Assembly: GCF_001625215.2 (NCBI RefSeq)
Contig: NC_030386.2
Coordinates: 39,125,296 to 39,189,295 of the forward strand
Length of the DNA stretch: 64,000 nt
Reading direction: 5' to 3'
DNA from: Daucus carota subsp. sativus
Lineage: Eukaryota; Streptophyta; Magnoliopsida; Apiales; Apiaceae
Below, piece by piece: positions 25,139-36,329 of the stretch. The notes beneath the pieces are model-generated. The model saw only the letters and a program-made list of their open reading frames with translations. It did no database searches and was not told the origin of the DNA. The translations under genes and the position numbers were made by a program. How positions within the stretch are numbered: the first letter of the stretch is position 1; each line of letters begins with the position of its first letter.

Positions 25139-27041
25139 TCAGAGGAGATGGTAATAATCTGCAACGCCATCAGCAAAACCACCAAAAGGTCCAAAGCCAC
25201 CATCATCATCATCAAAGCCACCACCAACATCATCCAAAAGATCGTCATAAAGCCCAACATAACCATCCCAGAGATAATCTTCATACTCATCTTCACTATC
25301 GTAGGGTGCAACTTTGTGGCCTATCATAGAGTCACGGGGGAGCCTCAAGTTCTTGATTCGTTCCTTACATAGCTTTCCACAACTGTCGTAAAGTTTAATG
25401 CTGAAGCATCCACGTAGATCAAGGGACTGAAGGTTAGGACAACCATCCAGAATCGCCTGTAAACCCTTGTTTGACATTTCATTGCCAGTGAGCTGTAGGT
25501 GGAGTAACTGCGGCATGCCTTTTGCAACAGATATAACAAAGTCATCTGCAGCATCCATCCCTATGCTATGCCTCCAACCATGATTGTTATATGTGAATGA
25601 CTTGAGCATGGGACAACATCGACTAATTTCTGCAACAGTCTCCTCCGAAATAGTAGTGAAAGTAAGAGCAATTTCCTCCAGCATCGGAGCCTTTCTAAAT
25701 AAGTCATTCCAAGATTTATGCAACGAACCATAGCAATATGAAATTTGAAGACGCCTGAGCTGACTTGATCTGTTACGAACATAACATAAAACAGAGCAAT
25801 ACTATGATGGACAACTATCAAGGAGGGGATGATGCTGGGATACACAACAGACACACACACAATACTGTTAACATCATATAAGCAGCCTCAACCTAGCGGA
25901 AAGGACTGAACGACGATAATTAAAGTGAGAACCATTTTCATTAAAAACATATGGCTATCACTTGGACCATTTATCTTAAACTTGATCCTTCAAGTTATCC
26001 CAAGTACAAAACGTCATCACTTTATATTTCAACTCCCCGGGGATTTATAACATCCCGTGGAGAGAGTTGGATTAGGTAATTCTCAAATAACTACTATAAA
26101 CAATCCTAGTATTATTCAAGGATTAAATTTGGTTATCGAATGGTTGTTTTGAATATAAAATTATAATATTCATATCCAAAGGTTAATCTCTCTTTACAAA
26201 TATACCCGTCAAGAAAGAACAAATCATATTTATAAAACGTGTTGACTATCCTAGGTTTACCTTTTGTATCTCACGACAACCTCACCTGTGTTAAATTAAA
26301 CAGAAAACGACATATGACCATTCCGTACAACTGTAAGTACTAATTTAACAGAAAACGACATATGACCATTACGTACAAATGTAAATTTAATAGAAAACGA
26401 CATATGACCATTACAAACTAATGTGATATAATATCTCCTTGTACAATTTTATCATATCAAAAGTTTATCTCAACCTTTCTATAACCTAGAGAGAGTAAAC
26501 GAGAAAACATACCACCACACTATCACAAATCCGAATCCTACATCATCAGTTCAATTACTAACAATAAACCCTAACAACAAGTGCACAACATAAAATCCAA
26601 GAAATCAAAATCAAATAAATTTCTAATAACAAAAACAGACACAAAATCTTGATGAAACACACGAAACAGGAGCCCATACCTTTCGCCTTGAGCGAGGAAT
26701 TCAATCAAATCATCAGTAGGAAAATGTTCGATGCTTAAATCAACAAGCTGGCCTTGACTCCGATCAATCACATTCATACACATCTTCTCAAGTGCACGAG
26801 GGTTAGCCAAACCTTGAAGATTTTCCATGTCGATAACTCTCCACATAGCCGGGTCTTTGCAGATTTTACGCCACGCAGTGCACACCTTCTGTGCGTTCTC
26901 AAGAATCTCAACTACGCTCAACCTATCGAGTATGTTTGTTGTAACATCATCAGGAAGATCTAACCAGTTTCTTTGATCCATGCCCATGGTTTCTGTGCTG
27001 GGCTTGGAGGGTTTTGTTCGGTGAGGCATTCTGTCGAACAC
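25139..27041 (-). CDS. F-box/LRR protein, SKIP19/FBL23-like (copy 1)
   Basis: Two exons, 26680-27041 and 25139-25769, join GT-AG into 330 codons. An F-box lies at about residues 25-65 (NWLDLPDDVTTNILDRLS, then VCTAWRKICKDPAMW). Leu-rich repeats follow, e.g. LHLQLTGNEMSNKGLQAIL and CPNLQSLDLRGC. The C-terminal tail is acidic (YDSEDEYEDYLW, then Asp/Gly-rich) and ends YYHLL. By family, the F-box would bind an ASK/SKP1 subunit and the LRRs a substrate of an SCF ubiquitin ligase; the target is unknown. The first ATG was used; MPHRTKP (codon 5) and MDQRNW are other possible starts. The 910-bp intron holds a 3-unit minisatellite. The paralogue at 38734 differs by eight residues. Confidence 0.9.
26296..26425. 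repeat. Three-unit minisatellite in F-box/LRR intron (copy 1)
   Basis: TTTAACAGAAAACGACATATG-type units begin near 26296, 26344 and 26386, each followed by ACCATT and ACAAATGTAA-like sequence, with periods of about 42-48 bp. The same array is at about 39891-40020 in copy 2, where the third unit differs (ACACAAGACC in place of ACATATGACC). Confidence 0.8.
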
Positions 27042-27231
27042 TTGGTGGTTTTTTTTCTTCTAAGCTTTCTAGGCCATGGAACCGCCTTAACAGAGTAAAG
27101 GGATAAAGATGATTGTTGGGTTCTAGGGTTTGTGAGCAAATACATGACGATGTTCAGTTATACGTTACGTAACATCAATTGCTGGATTTTATCATACCGC
27201 CTGGATTTCTTTCGTTTGCTCGTTCATTTTT

Positions 27232-27872
27232 GAGCTTATTGCACTTTGTAACCACAGATTTTGGCTCATTAGCAAATTAGACCACACACTTTGAAACGTG
27301 ACAGTTTGTAACCCTAAGTTTCAATTAGCTTTCAATTTGTAACCCTGACCCCCAAATCTGTTAAAAACAACCGTTAAATTTAACTATTTGAGAGGTAACC
27401 GTGCGTATATTAGTTTTTAACAGCTACTTTACCCCGTGCCCCCTCAAAGTTTATTTATTATATTTTAAAATTATTTCTGAACACACACAATGATGTAAAA
27501 ATATTTAAAATATATATTTAGATTTATAATCTGAATTTTTTTTTACATAAACGATGCGACTTATTTTAAAATAAACACATATTTTTAAAAATTATTTAAA
27601 TTTTTTTACATCATTGTGTGTTCAAAAATAATTTCAAAATATAATACATAAACTTTGAGGGGTCACAGAGGGTAAAATAGCTGTTAGAAACTAATATACA
27701 CACTGTTACCTCTCAAACAGTTAAAGTTAACGGCTGTTTTTAACGGATGTGTGGGCCAGAGTTACAAACTGAAAGCTAATCGAAACTTAGGGTTACAAAC
27801 TACCACGTTTCAAAGTATGGGGTCTGATTTGCTAATGAGCCAAAATATGGGGTTACAAAGTGCAATAAGCTC
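27232..27872. mobile_element. Foldback MULE-like element with long TIRs (copy 1)
   Basis: The 641-bp element starts GAGCTTATTGCACTTTGTAA and ends with its reverse complement. Inverted identity continues imperfectly over some 270 bp per arm (CTTTGAAACGTG, TTTGTAACCCTAAGTTTC, ACAGCTATTTTACCC). The 9-bp flanks are TTCATTTTT left (27223-27231) and TTCGTTTTT right (27873-27881). The right flank in copy 2 is TTCATTTTT, so the original duplication was probably a perfect 9 bp, as expected for Mutator-like elements. It predates the segmental duplication because both copies carry it. Confidence 0.85.
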
Positions 27873-28562
27873 TTCGTTTTTCCATTCACACACATATATG
27901 ATGATCTTTAATTTTCAGATTAGAATTTATATGAGAAAAACAGCAAAATAAAGAAATAGTTTGAGACGGATAAGGATAGAAATAAAACTATAAATGGGCT
28001 TCTGAGGAGATAGCAAATGACCGAGCGAGCATCTAGATATATGTTGCCGGGTTTCTTTGCTTTCAAAGTCAGTTCTGGCCTTCTCGGATTCTAAAATTTT
28101 GAAAAATATTTATATATTTTTAAATTTTGTGAAAACACTTTTATAATTTTATAAAATTTTGAATGGTAAAAAAATTAGGAGATACAAATATTCTCATGCC
28201 TCTTACTGGATACGCCCCAGGGGAGCAGGTTTATCTTCCAATTCGATTTTTGTAATTGTCTTCCCCAGGGGAGCAGGTTTATCTTCCAATTCGATTTTTG
28301 TAATTGTCTGACCGCAGAAATTCAGATACACTAGTACACATCTGGCACGTACAACCTTAAAAGTAGACAGACCCTAATCAAATAGAATTGACAACATTTT
28401 CCCAATCCTTGTACTTTCAGACATATACCGTTAATCCGCAGCGGAATTGATATTTACAAATGCACCATAAATTACAAAAATACAAGCAAACACAGGAAGT
28501 TATTTCATACAAGATTATACATACATGTCCTCACACTTCTGTATAGCAGAACTGACAGGCAC
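27873..28562. other. Spacer between F-box/LRR promoter side and FCLY 3' end (copy 1)
   Basis: No coding sequence was seen. The part after about 28.3 kb is probably FCLY 3' UTR. The spacer contains the target position of the Helitron found only in copy 2 (between 27925 and 27926) and a 48-bp tandem duplication found only in copy 1. Confidence 0.6.
28215..28310. repeat. 48-bp tandem duplication unique to copy 1
   Basis: CCCCAGGGGAGCAGG at 28215 recurs at 28263, each followed by TTTATCTTCCAATTCG and TTTTTGTAATTGTC. Copy 2 has a single, slightly different unit near 43194-43240. Confidence 0.93.
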
Positions 28563-31500
28563 TCACAGATCTGAGTGAAGTTCAGATATTATGGAACCAG
28601 AAGTTGCAGGGTCTGATGAAATAGAAAGCGGCTTGCTTGAAGATCTCGATATGATCAGCCGTGCTATATTCTCAGCTGCAACAGCACTTGTTTCCATTGT
28701 GCTGGCCGCGTTTTCAAAAGCATTGACATAGTACAAATGTATATCGTCGAGCATAAAAGGTGCAAACTTCTCAGGAGAGTGGTAATGAGGGTATGCCCCC
28801 CAGTCTATCCGAATTGTCTCATTCCTCGCACTGCAAAAGGAAGAAAGTGACATGTATTAGCATCTAGTAAGATGGCAAAATATAAATATTCAGCAATACA
28901 GATTCGACCATGATAAATGCATACAAATCGGGTTTTTATAGGTTGCTAATATAATAAAAAAACTATTAAAAGGGCGTGAACAAATAGCTATTTTATGCAT
29001 CTTCTAACCAAGCTTCAAAATACTTCATACCAAGTAGCTTAAGAAGAACATTTTCATGTGTCTTTGCTGATAGCAAATTCATTATAAAGAATTAGCAAGC
29101 AAAAAAAGAAAAATTACTCCAACAGAAAGTCGAAAATAGTAGAAGGCATAGTACTTCTAAAGTACAACTCGAAAGCTTGATTAGGTAGTTCGCTAAAGAT
29201 TGTCGCCTAAAGATTGGCCACAATCTTTTGCTATTTCCTACATACAAATCTCTGAATCTCATTATAATCATTGTGCGACCTTACTAAATTGCAATATTTA
29301 TACATTAATGAGAGCCGCCATTTCGATTTTGAGATGTGGTTGTAAAACCTTGCTGCTAGAAAGATTAGATTGGTTGGTGAACGTAACCTCCTTAATTGCA
29401 GCTTGTATTTTGCTCCATTATTACTGATTTTCAATGTCCAAAAGAACTAACAAGAGGGGATTGCTACACATTTACCTAGAGCGACAACATGCACAGAAGT
29501 ATTCTCAAGAGAATGAACAGTGCCAACAAACAAAAAGAATGATCATTACACATCATGCTGGCCCAGAAGTAGAAAAAGGCTGAAGAGTTTATAGCATTCT
29601 ACAATGGCCAAAACCTAGATATCACTTGAGCCACAATGTATCCGATTGTTCTTCCACTAAAAGCCAATTCTCCTTCGAATTTGATATGAAAATTGTTCGA
29701 CCTCGTAAAGCTTGCATGGTTCTTTAAAAAAACAATACGGTATTAAATTTTCTCAGTGCTAAGATTCTCAATTAGTCTTTTTTCCGGGATGATAAACCAG
29801 TATGGTCTAGCTATCTGATCTTGTTCATAAATTGTAGTGACTAGTGAGTATTCCGGATTCCTTCAAATTTCTTTCCTACAAGCTCATTTTTTCGGTGTTT
29901 GGGGGTAATAAATTCAAGAGTATACAGGATATAGTTAAGTTGTAACTGGATTTCAGTGAAATAGGTTTAATCTAGTTAATTGACAAGAATATATCCTTGG
30001 TTATGCAGGTCCAGCATTTGTTCAAGCTACAGCATGCAAAGAAAGCATATCTCTCATAGTGAAAAATCAGGTTTTTATTAGCAACATATAGAGATATTAC
30101 CTAAAAATTTGATCCAGTAACACATCTGTCATTGGTTGCCGAGAAAACATTTTGTAGGTCATATCTTTCTCACTGTGTTTCTTGAGTATAGAAATGCATG
30201 TGAATGGGAGATCTGAACTCTCTATTGTCCCCACCAATTCTGGAATATCAGTTACATAATTGAAGCCAAAATATGCCTAGTCAAGAAAGTCATCCATATA
30301 AGAATAAAAACATAAAGGTCCATCCTATGAGGAATAGTATAATATAATATAAATTAGAGACTAGATACTCACAGGATTCCAGAGCCCCCTAATAAAAGTT
30401 GCATGAGTATGCTGCAACTTCCTATCAGGAATCGAAATCACAGGGTTAAAAGATATATCAAGCTCATCCAATGGAGTAGCAACCACAGTTACATCACACT
30501 TGTAACTGTTCCCTCTTGTTGAATTGAGTTCATAAGCACTTCTGGTGTAAGAAATAGATTCTATTTCTTCACTCATATGCAATGCAACATCTGAACGATT
30601 TATCAATCCGGCAGCCATTTGCCAATTTCCTCCTTCAACTGCCCACAACCCACCACCAGACCCTGCCAAGGAAACTGCACCAGCAAGTCCGCTTATGCTA
30701 ACACTCTGACCATAGTTAATTCTTGTGATAACCTGCGCAACAGCATATGATCAAGTAAAAATACGGATGAAATTATGAATGGAGATATTAGATATACAAG
30801 CCAGATATTTACAGTTCCTAATTTAGATAGCAACAGTGTAATATATGAAGAACTAATGAAATATATTCATATTGAGAAACGAACACCCTTCGTCCTGTCC
30901 AAGGCATCAAAACACTATTATGGGCCGACTGAAGTTAATTCAAGAAAAAAATTTAGTAACAAAGAAATGATAAATGATATATTGACAGAACAGTTAAGAG
31001 TGCAGACAAAGAGAAAGAGAAGGTAAATTTGTTTCCCATTTTGATTGTGTATCCAATTACTGCCTAGGAAGTAAATATGAATTACAGACTCCAGACTTCT
31101 ATAAACTACTGACTTGCTGCAATATGAGAACATAGAGCAGGCGTACCCCTTACGTTATACATCTTTTGATTAAATAATGCATACTCTTTACTTGACCTTC
31201 AGTAACTTCCAGTTATATATGTCTGACAGAGGACCAGAAACATAATCTTGAGTACCACCCGACTAGGACCACAAAAATTAAACCCCTTCAGAGTGCATAA
31301 CAATACAATACAAGACACTGTGGCATTTAAGAAAAATAACACAATAATTTTAATTCAGGCATTACAGAACTGCTCTGTATATGTCAGACAAGGGCAGCTC
31401 CAGTTTTCTTTGTTTATAGATCAAAACAAACACTCACGCCTTATACCGTATCACTGTCTGGTGAGTGCATGTGCACACAGAAACACACATATGTGCCCAC

Positions 31501-33969
31501 CACGCGCACATACCGTATCACTGTCTGGTGAGTGCATGTGCACACACAAACACACATATGTGCCCGCCACGCGTGCACAGCCAAACACACAATAAAAAAC
31601 TGTCAAATGGTCAGTAATATTTAAGGCAAGAATCTGCACAACTATAGTTGAATACTGCAGATACCTAGTTACTACAGGACCACCACTTCAAGAAAAATAC
31701 TATGCGCTTCAATTGAACACAATAGACAATTATTCACATAACTTTGTATAATTAACAAGAAGAATACTTACTGTAGCAAGCTCGTCAATCAGTAAAGAAG
31801 ACAATCCAGCATCAGTCAATTCCTCGTGCAATGTCCTAGTAGTTAAATTGTATAAACCTGCCCATTTAAGCATTTCCTCCACAGTTCCAAAAATTGGCCT
31901 AGATTCCAATGCTTGATAATACTTTAAGAAGCTATCCACAGTAACCTTCATTGTAATCACATGCAAGACCAAAGTACAAAGATTTAGTTCAAACTGGGAC
32001 ATATATGTATATATGGTATAAATAAATATACTCATAACAAGTATACAGAAACAGGTTAATACTATTTCATGCACGAAGATAAACAGCGAATATAGAAGAT
32101 TATTGGCTTCATTAAACTTTGCACATAAACTGTGAGATAAATACCAGTTCTCTAAAACGAAAACAAAATTGTTTATCAGTCTACACGGGAAGAGACCCAA
32201 TTTTGAACAGCTGATGGCATTCCGAGATATTACAACCCACAATTCTATAATAGGTTAGCATGAAATTTCAATTATATTAGCATAAACGTTGACCATATGA
32301 CTACATAAATTCACATGTAATGCATGGATAGCGCTTCAATTGCATAGAAACCAATACAAATAAAACAAAGAATACTTTAAACAATATATCGCTTATATTT
32401 CTTCCATCGCCTCTTACAAATTTATTTTTTTCATATTATTTTTTTAAATTAAGTTTAAATTTATATTTTCATTTAAAAACAGGAATCACAAATAAATGAT
32501 GTATCAATGTTTCTATTTACCTCAATTTCCGTAAAAAAAAAAAGTCAAATGGACTAAAAATAAGGAACGAAGGAAATATTTTTTAATTTTTTGCCAATCT
32601 TTAACATTGACTTTACTACTTAAGTTAAGGATGAAATTGTCAAATCATCATGGAAATGTGATAATTTAATAGGAATAGGAGTATAAAACAAATACAAATG
32701 CGATGTATATAGAGATAAATGTCCCCCTAACATTCTAGAAGAGCATGTCTAGTACTTCAGAGACTAGCGTGGCAGTATGCCGGAAATGGTAAAAATACAA
32801 GTCTGAACTGCATTATCCAAACTTTTTGTGAATCTGTCTCTGACACACCATCAAAGTTTTGAAGAAAAAAATTGAATACCTGCAACAGTGCTATGATGAG
32901 ATTTGAGAACAAATTAGGTATATGGAGGGAATGGGGCATTTCTTCTAAAAATGGGGTTGTGAACTCTAGTTTATTGATGTAAGGAATGGAATGGGGGAAT
33001 GAATGAAATTTTTAAACAATTGTTCATAATATAGTTCAGAGTTCATTCCATTCCTTCCCGATTCAGTCACCCCAACCCAACACAACCTAAGGCCTATCAA
33101 TTTACCCTAGACCTCACTTCCAAGCGGGGCACAGTAACACGCCAAGTTTAATTTAATGCACATTTAGTATAATGTACTTCTATAGTCCATCAATTGCAAG
33201 GAAATAGGGTTGTTAAGCAACACTCCACTTTTAAACATGCACCAACTTAAGACACTAATTTGGTCCACAATTTAACTTTATCTCAAAATGATATTACTAT
33301 GGTATATTCATTTGCACTAATGCACATGACTTATATGCATACTCTACATTAAGGTATGCTATAATTGCCACCAAAAAAATTCAACTCTGTATTGCTAGAT
33401 TCTACCTAAAACCGAAACACGAAAGTAGGCAATACTCTTGATATCAAATTATTTCATACTAAACAACGGAGCTCCTAACTAACCTCGACAAACTGATTCA
33501 TTTTGAAGAGCGCAAAGCCATACCGAACCAGCATTCGCACTGAATTAACGAACCCTACGATACTCCGAATAATCGAAAACCTAGAACTAATCTCAATCGT
33601 CTTAAAAACAAATTCCTTCCCGTTCCAAATTCCCAGCGACACCGACTCATCAGACTCATCGCTCTTCGCTTTCAGCTTCAACAGTTTTGTGTAATTCACC
33701 GCGTGGTAATTCTTCGGGTGGAGAATCGAGGCGCCGGCCTCGAACGTGTCGCCGGCGATCGTCACAGTGGCCATGCGGCCGCCGACGACGTCGTTTCGCT
33801 CGAAGATGTGGATAGGGCCGGAGTGGGAGTAGTGACGGAGGAAGTGCGCGACGGAGGCGCCGCCGATGCCGCTGCCGATTATGCAGGTTGTGGGAGAGTG
33901 TGAAGAGGTTATAGGAGAGAGAGTGAGGAGGATGAATAGAAGAGAGAGGGTGGGAGGTACGGCGGACAT
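28563..33969 (-). CDS. FCLY: Prenylcysteine oxidase / farnesylcysteine lyase (copy 1)
   Basis: Five exons (33484-33969, 31772-31945, 30373-30732, 30101-30276, 28563-28830) join in frame to 487 codons with GT-AG junctions. The start chosen, MSAVPPTLSLLFILL, gives a signal peptide; a longer frame would begin 38 codons upstream. The dinucleotide-binding motif GSGIGG is at residues 32-37, followed by FERNDVVGGRM and FEAGASILHPKNYH. Later landmarks are LKWAGLYNLTTRTLHEEL, INYGQSVSISGLAG, SLAGSGGGLWAVEGGNWQ, CDVTVVATPLDEL, HTHATFIRG and the C-terminal DWGAYPHYHSPE. Family enzymes are FAD-dependent thioether oxidases that split farnesylcysteine from degraded prenylated proteins into Cys and farnesal. 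In Arabidopsis, FCLY loss causes abscisic-acid hypersensitivity. The protein is identical to copy 2. Confidence 0.95.
31444..31577. repeat. 67-bp tandem duplication in FCLY intron 2 (copy 1)
   Basis: TACCGTATCACTGTCTGGTG at 31444 recurs at 31511. Both units carry ACACAC-rich tracts and end near CCACGCG. The same pair is in copy 2 at 46377-46510. Confidence 0.88.
32398..32576. mobile_element. Old Stowaway MITE in FCLY intron 1 (copy 1)
   Basis: The left end TTTCTTCCATCGCC and the right end GGAACGAAGGAAA are mutated forms of the Stowaway ends CTCCCTCCGTCCC/GGGACGGAGGGAG. TA lies at both flanks (32396-32397 and 32577-32578). AGTCAAATGGACTAAAAATA inside the right end is typical of the family. 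Confidence 0.75.
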
Positions 33970-34189
33970 GGCCGGAACTTGATCGCCGGAGGGTTTTCCC
34001 GCTGGACTGGTAGTGTGAGTGAGGTGTTGATCGGAGAGGTGTGTGAGAGTTGGGCTGTGGGCTTCGGTAGCTAAAAGTGGCACAAGACTACAAGAGATGT
34101 TGCTGGGTCGTTGACCGTTGAGAGAAAAATGATTTATTATTTATTTCAAAAATCTTTTTTTAGAATGAAAGTCATTTTTTATTTTTGGT

Positions 34190-34446
34190 TTTTTCTATAT
34201 AGATAGAATACAGTCTTACGCACTATAATTTTTATATTAAATAAAATTTAATAATTTTTCGTATTTGTATGCTCCCTCGATCCAGGCAGTATTCTCTGGA
34301 GTACAGGTTACTGGCACACAGTATTTTTTCTATATAAATAAAATACACACTATAATTTTTATATTAGATAAAATTTAATAATTTTTCGTATCTGTATGCT
34401 CCCTCGATCCGGGCAGTATTCTCTGGAGTACAGATTACTGGCGCAC
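34190..34446. repeat. About 125-bp tandem duplication (copy 1)
   Basis: Two units share TTTTTTCTATATA, CACTATAATTTTTATATTA, GCTCCCTCGATCC and GCAGTATTCTCTGGAGTAC. The second starts near 34325. The same pair is at about 49123-49379 in copy 2. Confidence 0.85.
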
Positions 34447-34806
34447 ACTATTACTATTTCATTAAAATATAATTTTATAATTTATTTTGATTGTAATTAT
34501 GATTGGTAACTCAATTAAAATATCTTCTTCTCGATGCAGGGAAGAGGGTACTTGTAAGCATCTCATCTTTAACAAATCGTGTGATTCCATGTAGAATGAA
34601 TTATTCAGCAATTGATTCTGTCATATATTTGTTCGACGCAACTATTTTTTAGATGGTATATATTTTTATTGTTAAATTGATTTTCTAACTAAAAAAAGTG
34701 AAACTCAATACACAAATATAAATTTACATTCATCTCATTTTCAGGAGAAAAAATTCAACATTCATCCAACACATGAGTTCCACCACAATTTAGCAAAAAC
34801 TATCTA

Positions 34807-35368
34807 CAGTGAAAACTCTATAAATTAATAATGTCCGGATCGAAGAAATTTATTAATTTAGAGAGTTATTAATTTATCGATAAATTAATAATTATTAATT
34901 TAATGAGTTTTTAACCGATTATATCATACATACCAAACAAAAAGGAAAATTAGTATATGTTTCTTAGAATTATGTTGCCGGCGAATTTTAGGAATCAATG
35001 TAAATTAGTAACTACTGTGTTCATGTCTATTGGAAATCAATAATGATTTTTGAAGTATTGCACTGTAAATATAAATGAGAGGAATAAATGTGTTCAATGT
35101 ATAATATTCTTAAGTAAGTTTGGTATATATAAATTACATGAATGGAAAACAGACAACTACAGAATCATATTTCAATCAGTTTCTATAAATTATTAATTTA
35201 TGATTTTTTTGGGACCGAAAATTATAAAGAGATCTCCCGAAAAATTATTATCTTATTATTTTATCGAGTTTTTCAATTTTTTACATTGGCCCAAGTCGGG
35301 GCCGGACAAATTTATTATTTTAGAGAGTTTATTAATTTATCGAGTATTAATTTAAAGAGTTTCTACTG
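34807..35368. mobile_element. Emigrant-like (pogo) MITE (copy 1)
   Basis: The left end CAGTGAAAACTCTATAAATT and the right end, reversed, CAGTAGAAACTCTTTAAATT match the Emigrant/Lemi terminal repeat (CAGTAAAACCTCTATAAATT). A TA target site is present on the left (34805-34806); on the right the two bases are CA. At 562 bp with a decayed interior, it is an old copy. Confidence 0.85.
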
Positions 35369-35944
35369 CATAAGAGATCATATTCAAAATTCTATGCATC
35401 TCATCATATTCAAAATTCTACGCATCTCATTATCAATTTTCATATACTAATCAGAAAATTAATTTATTTATTCTTAAGATCAGGTATACTGATTAAATTT
35501 TGCCCAACTCTGTAAATAAAGAGAACTACTGACACACTCATACTCTGCTGCACTCTTGCTGAGCGAGCATGATAGTGCACTTGCTAATATCATACCAAGT
35601 GAAATCACGTTTTCAATCCAGCCAGATCTGTAACAAATTAATCAGAAAAATAATTATTTATACGGCACATTTAATTTTTAATTGTTCAGAATTTAACTGA
35701 CAATTCTTACATGGAGATACACTTGTTAACCTTGTAGACACAAGAAAATGGGTACACTTGGTGGGGACAACAGTAATCGTAATCATGGTCCACTCCTTTT
35801 TTGACTTAAACAACACAGTTTGGTCGACTACTCAACCCCTTCTCAGCTTCCACAGATTCACCAATAAAATCCCCATTTCCCCACTTTTTTCATCAATCTC
35901 CACAAAATAATCTTATTATTTTCAACAAAAACTCTGAAAACAAT

Positions 35945-35996
35945 AAGCCCAGATGATGTTTATGATGACCCAGATCAGGATCTGATCATCTGGGCT
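35945..35996 (+). promoter_or_regulatory. Strong hairpin with embedded uORF in F-box gene leader (copy 1)
   Basis: AAGCCCAGATGAT at 35945 pairs with ATCATCTGGGCTT ending 35996, a perfect 13-bp stem. The loop contains a further self-complementary AGATCAGGATCTG. A ten-codon upstream ORF (35953-35985, ATG to TGA) lies within it. It is about 330 bp before the main ATG; whether it is inside the transcript depends on the unknown start site. Confidence 0.6.
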
Positions 35997-36056
35997 TTCT
36001 TGAAATTCACTACTACAGTTCTTGATTCAGTAGACATGTTTGTATTTGTTAAGGTG

Positions 36057-36077
36057 ATGTTGAATTCTCAAGATTGA
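36057..36077 (+). promoter_or_regulatory. Six-codon upstream ORF (MLNSQD) in F-box leader (copy 1)
   Basis: ATGTTGAATTCTCAAGATTGA encodes MLNSQD and a stop, 252 bp before the stop-to-start boundary of the main frame. The same uORF exists at 50990-51010 and 37887-37907. At the last place it supplies the stop codon for the truncated F-box gene. Confidence 0.55.
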
Positions 36078-36329
36078 AGATATATGATTTTTGTATCGTG
36101 GGTCTTGCTTTAGATGTAATAGAAGTCTCATTTCTTGATTTTGCACTATGAATTGCTTGGCTTTGTGTATTGTGCATAGAGAGGTAGCTAGATAAGCTGT
36201 TTAGTTGCTAATGTTGTGTGGAATTGGTTAGAGTCTTGAAGTTTGTAACTTGAAAGGCATAGTTTGGTGGTAGTGTGGATTGATATATTTTTCGATATAG
36301 GGTTGTGCAGGTGATCTGTTATTTTTGCC

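Larger units (their letters stand above)
33970..36329. promoter_or_regulatory. Divergent intergenic region FCLY / F-box (copy 1)
   Basis: The 2.36-kb region lies between two divergent start codons and must hold both promoters. The FCLY-proximal part is GC-rich for this locus. The F-box leader side has a 13-bp-stem hairpin and two short upstream ORFs. A tandem duplication and an Emigrant-type MITE lie between. No specific cis-element is claimed. Confidence 0.55.

Noticed and set aside
30775..31026. 83-codon plus-strand ORF in FCLY intron 2 (also 45708-45959)
   Set aside because: It is opposite to the gene, contained in an intron, and has no recognisable family.
31248..31595. 115-codon plus-strand ORF in FCLY intron 2 (also 46181-46528)
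   Set aside because: It runs through the 67-bp intronic tandem repeat and has no domain or splice context.
33703..33903. 66-codon plus-strand Ala/Val/Gly-rich ORF
   Set aside because: It is antisense to FCLY exon 1; its composition follows from the GC-rich FAD-binding exon.
35945..35996. microRNA precursor
   Set aside because: The stem is only 13 bp plus a short inner palindrome, too short for a plant miRNA foldback.
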